Below, piece by piece: positions 6,330-6,514 of a stretch of DNA of 6,514 bases. Source of the DNA: Pedobacter sp. (GTDB lineage: Bacteria > Bacteroidota > Bacteroidia > Sphingobacteriales > Sphingobacteriaceae); assembly GCA_004295885.1 (NCBI GenBank), contig SEDG01000139.1, positions 1 to 6,514 of the forward strand, written 5' to 3'. A model generated the notes under the pieces. The model saw only the letters and a program-made list of their open reading frames with translations, was not told the DNA's origin and made no database searches. The position numbers and the translations under genes are program-made. How positions within the stretch are numbered: position 1 is the first letter of the stretch; the number at the start of each line of letters is the position of its first letter.

Positions 6330-6412
6330 TTTAAATTGTTTTAGGTAAAAGTTATCATATGTTAAGATTTCAATTTTCTGACCTTTACAGTATGACAGCG
6401 TTTTCATTGGAG

Positions 6413-6420
6413 TAAATTTG
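6413..6420 (+). promoter_or_regulatory. Plus-strand -7-like promoter element pointing out of the window
   Basis: TAAATTTG matches the Bacteroidota -7 consensus TAnnTTTG fully, pointing away from yceI. An ATGACA (6392-6397) 15 bases upstream resembles a -35-type element rather than the Bacteroidota TTG. No long open frame follows in the remaining 94 bases. It may serve a gene beyond 6514; support is the single motif. Confidence 0.27.
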
Positions 6421-6514
6421 CTTAAAAAGGTTTAATGATTTATGGGAAAGATGTAAATTGTTTTTACGAAGAGTTGAAAAGCAATAACAAGCGCTATTAT
6501 TTAGGTTAGTCCCG

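Noticed and set aside
6384..6514. Minus-strand open frame of about 43 codons entering from the window end and stopping at TAA 6386-6384.
   Set aside because: The translation (rich in Asn, Leu, Ser, with several Cys and His) shows no domain, and it would end only about 80 bases before yceI with no terminator. It is most likely chance.

Overview
The window looks like an ordinary chromosomal segment of a Bacteroidota bacterium, most likely from the Sphingobacteriaceae (Pedobacter-like). The DNA is AT-rich. Genes start on ATG without clear Shine-Dalgarno sequences, and several promoter candidates fit the Bacteroidota -7 consensus TAnnTTTG. The gene set (a bacterial GH3-family adenylating enzyme next to lptB and recJ, a DUF2306 membrane protein, a YceI protein and a single-domain response regulator) also fits this group. 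The genus is an inference from protein flavour, not a measured result.

Layout. On the minus strand, reading from about 4264 down to 1, a probable operon runs recJ (ssDNA exonuclease) -> lptB (LPS-export ATPase) -> GH3-family protein -> N-terminal part of a DUF2306 membrane protein cut by the window edge. The gaps are 74, 7 and 0 bases. A 122-base divergent intergenic region separates recJ from a plus-strand metallo-beta-lactamase-fold hydrolase (4387-5157). That gene converges with a minus-strand receiver-only response regulator (5166-5567), with only 8 bases between the stop codons and a small palindrome over the junction. A further minus-strand gene, a secreted YceI-family protein (5707-6300), is followed by a clear intrinsic terminator at 5654-5683, so it is transcribed separately from the response regulator. 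The last 214 bases hold the yceI promoter region and a plus-strand promoter-like site pointing out of the window.

How the genes work together. lptB serves envelope biogenesis (LPS transport to the outer membrane) and recJ serves DNA repair. Their linkage with the GH3 protein looks like operon packing rather than one pathway, although the tight lptB-GH3-DUF2306 spacing suggests co-expression. The hydrolase, response regulator and yceI appear to be separate transcription units.

No CRISPR array, insertion sequence, integrase, phage gene, complete RNA gene or toxin-antitoxin pair was seen. No new multi-gene system is evident. The items most worth a second look are the GH3 enzyme of unknown substrate in the lptB operon, a four-unit heptamer repeat upstream of lptB, and small dyads in the regulatory gaps.
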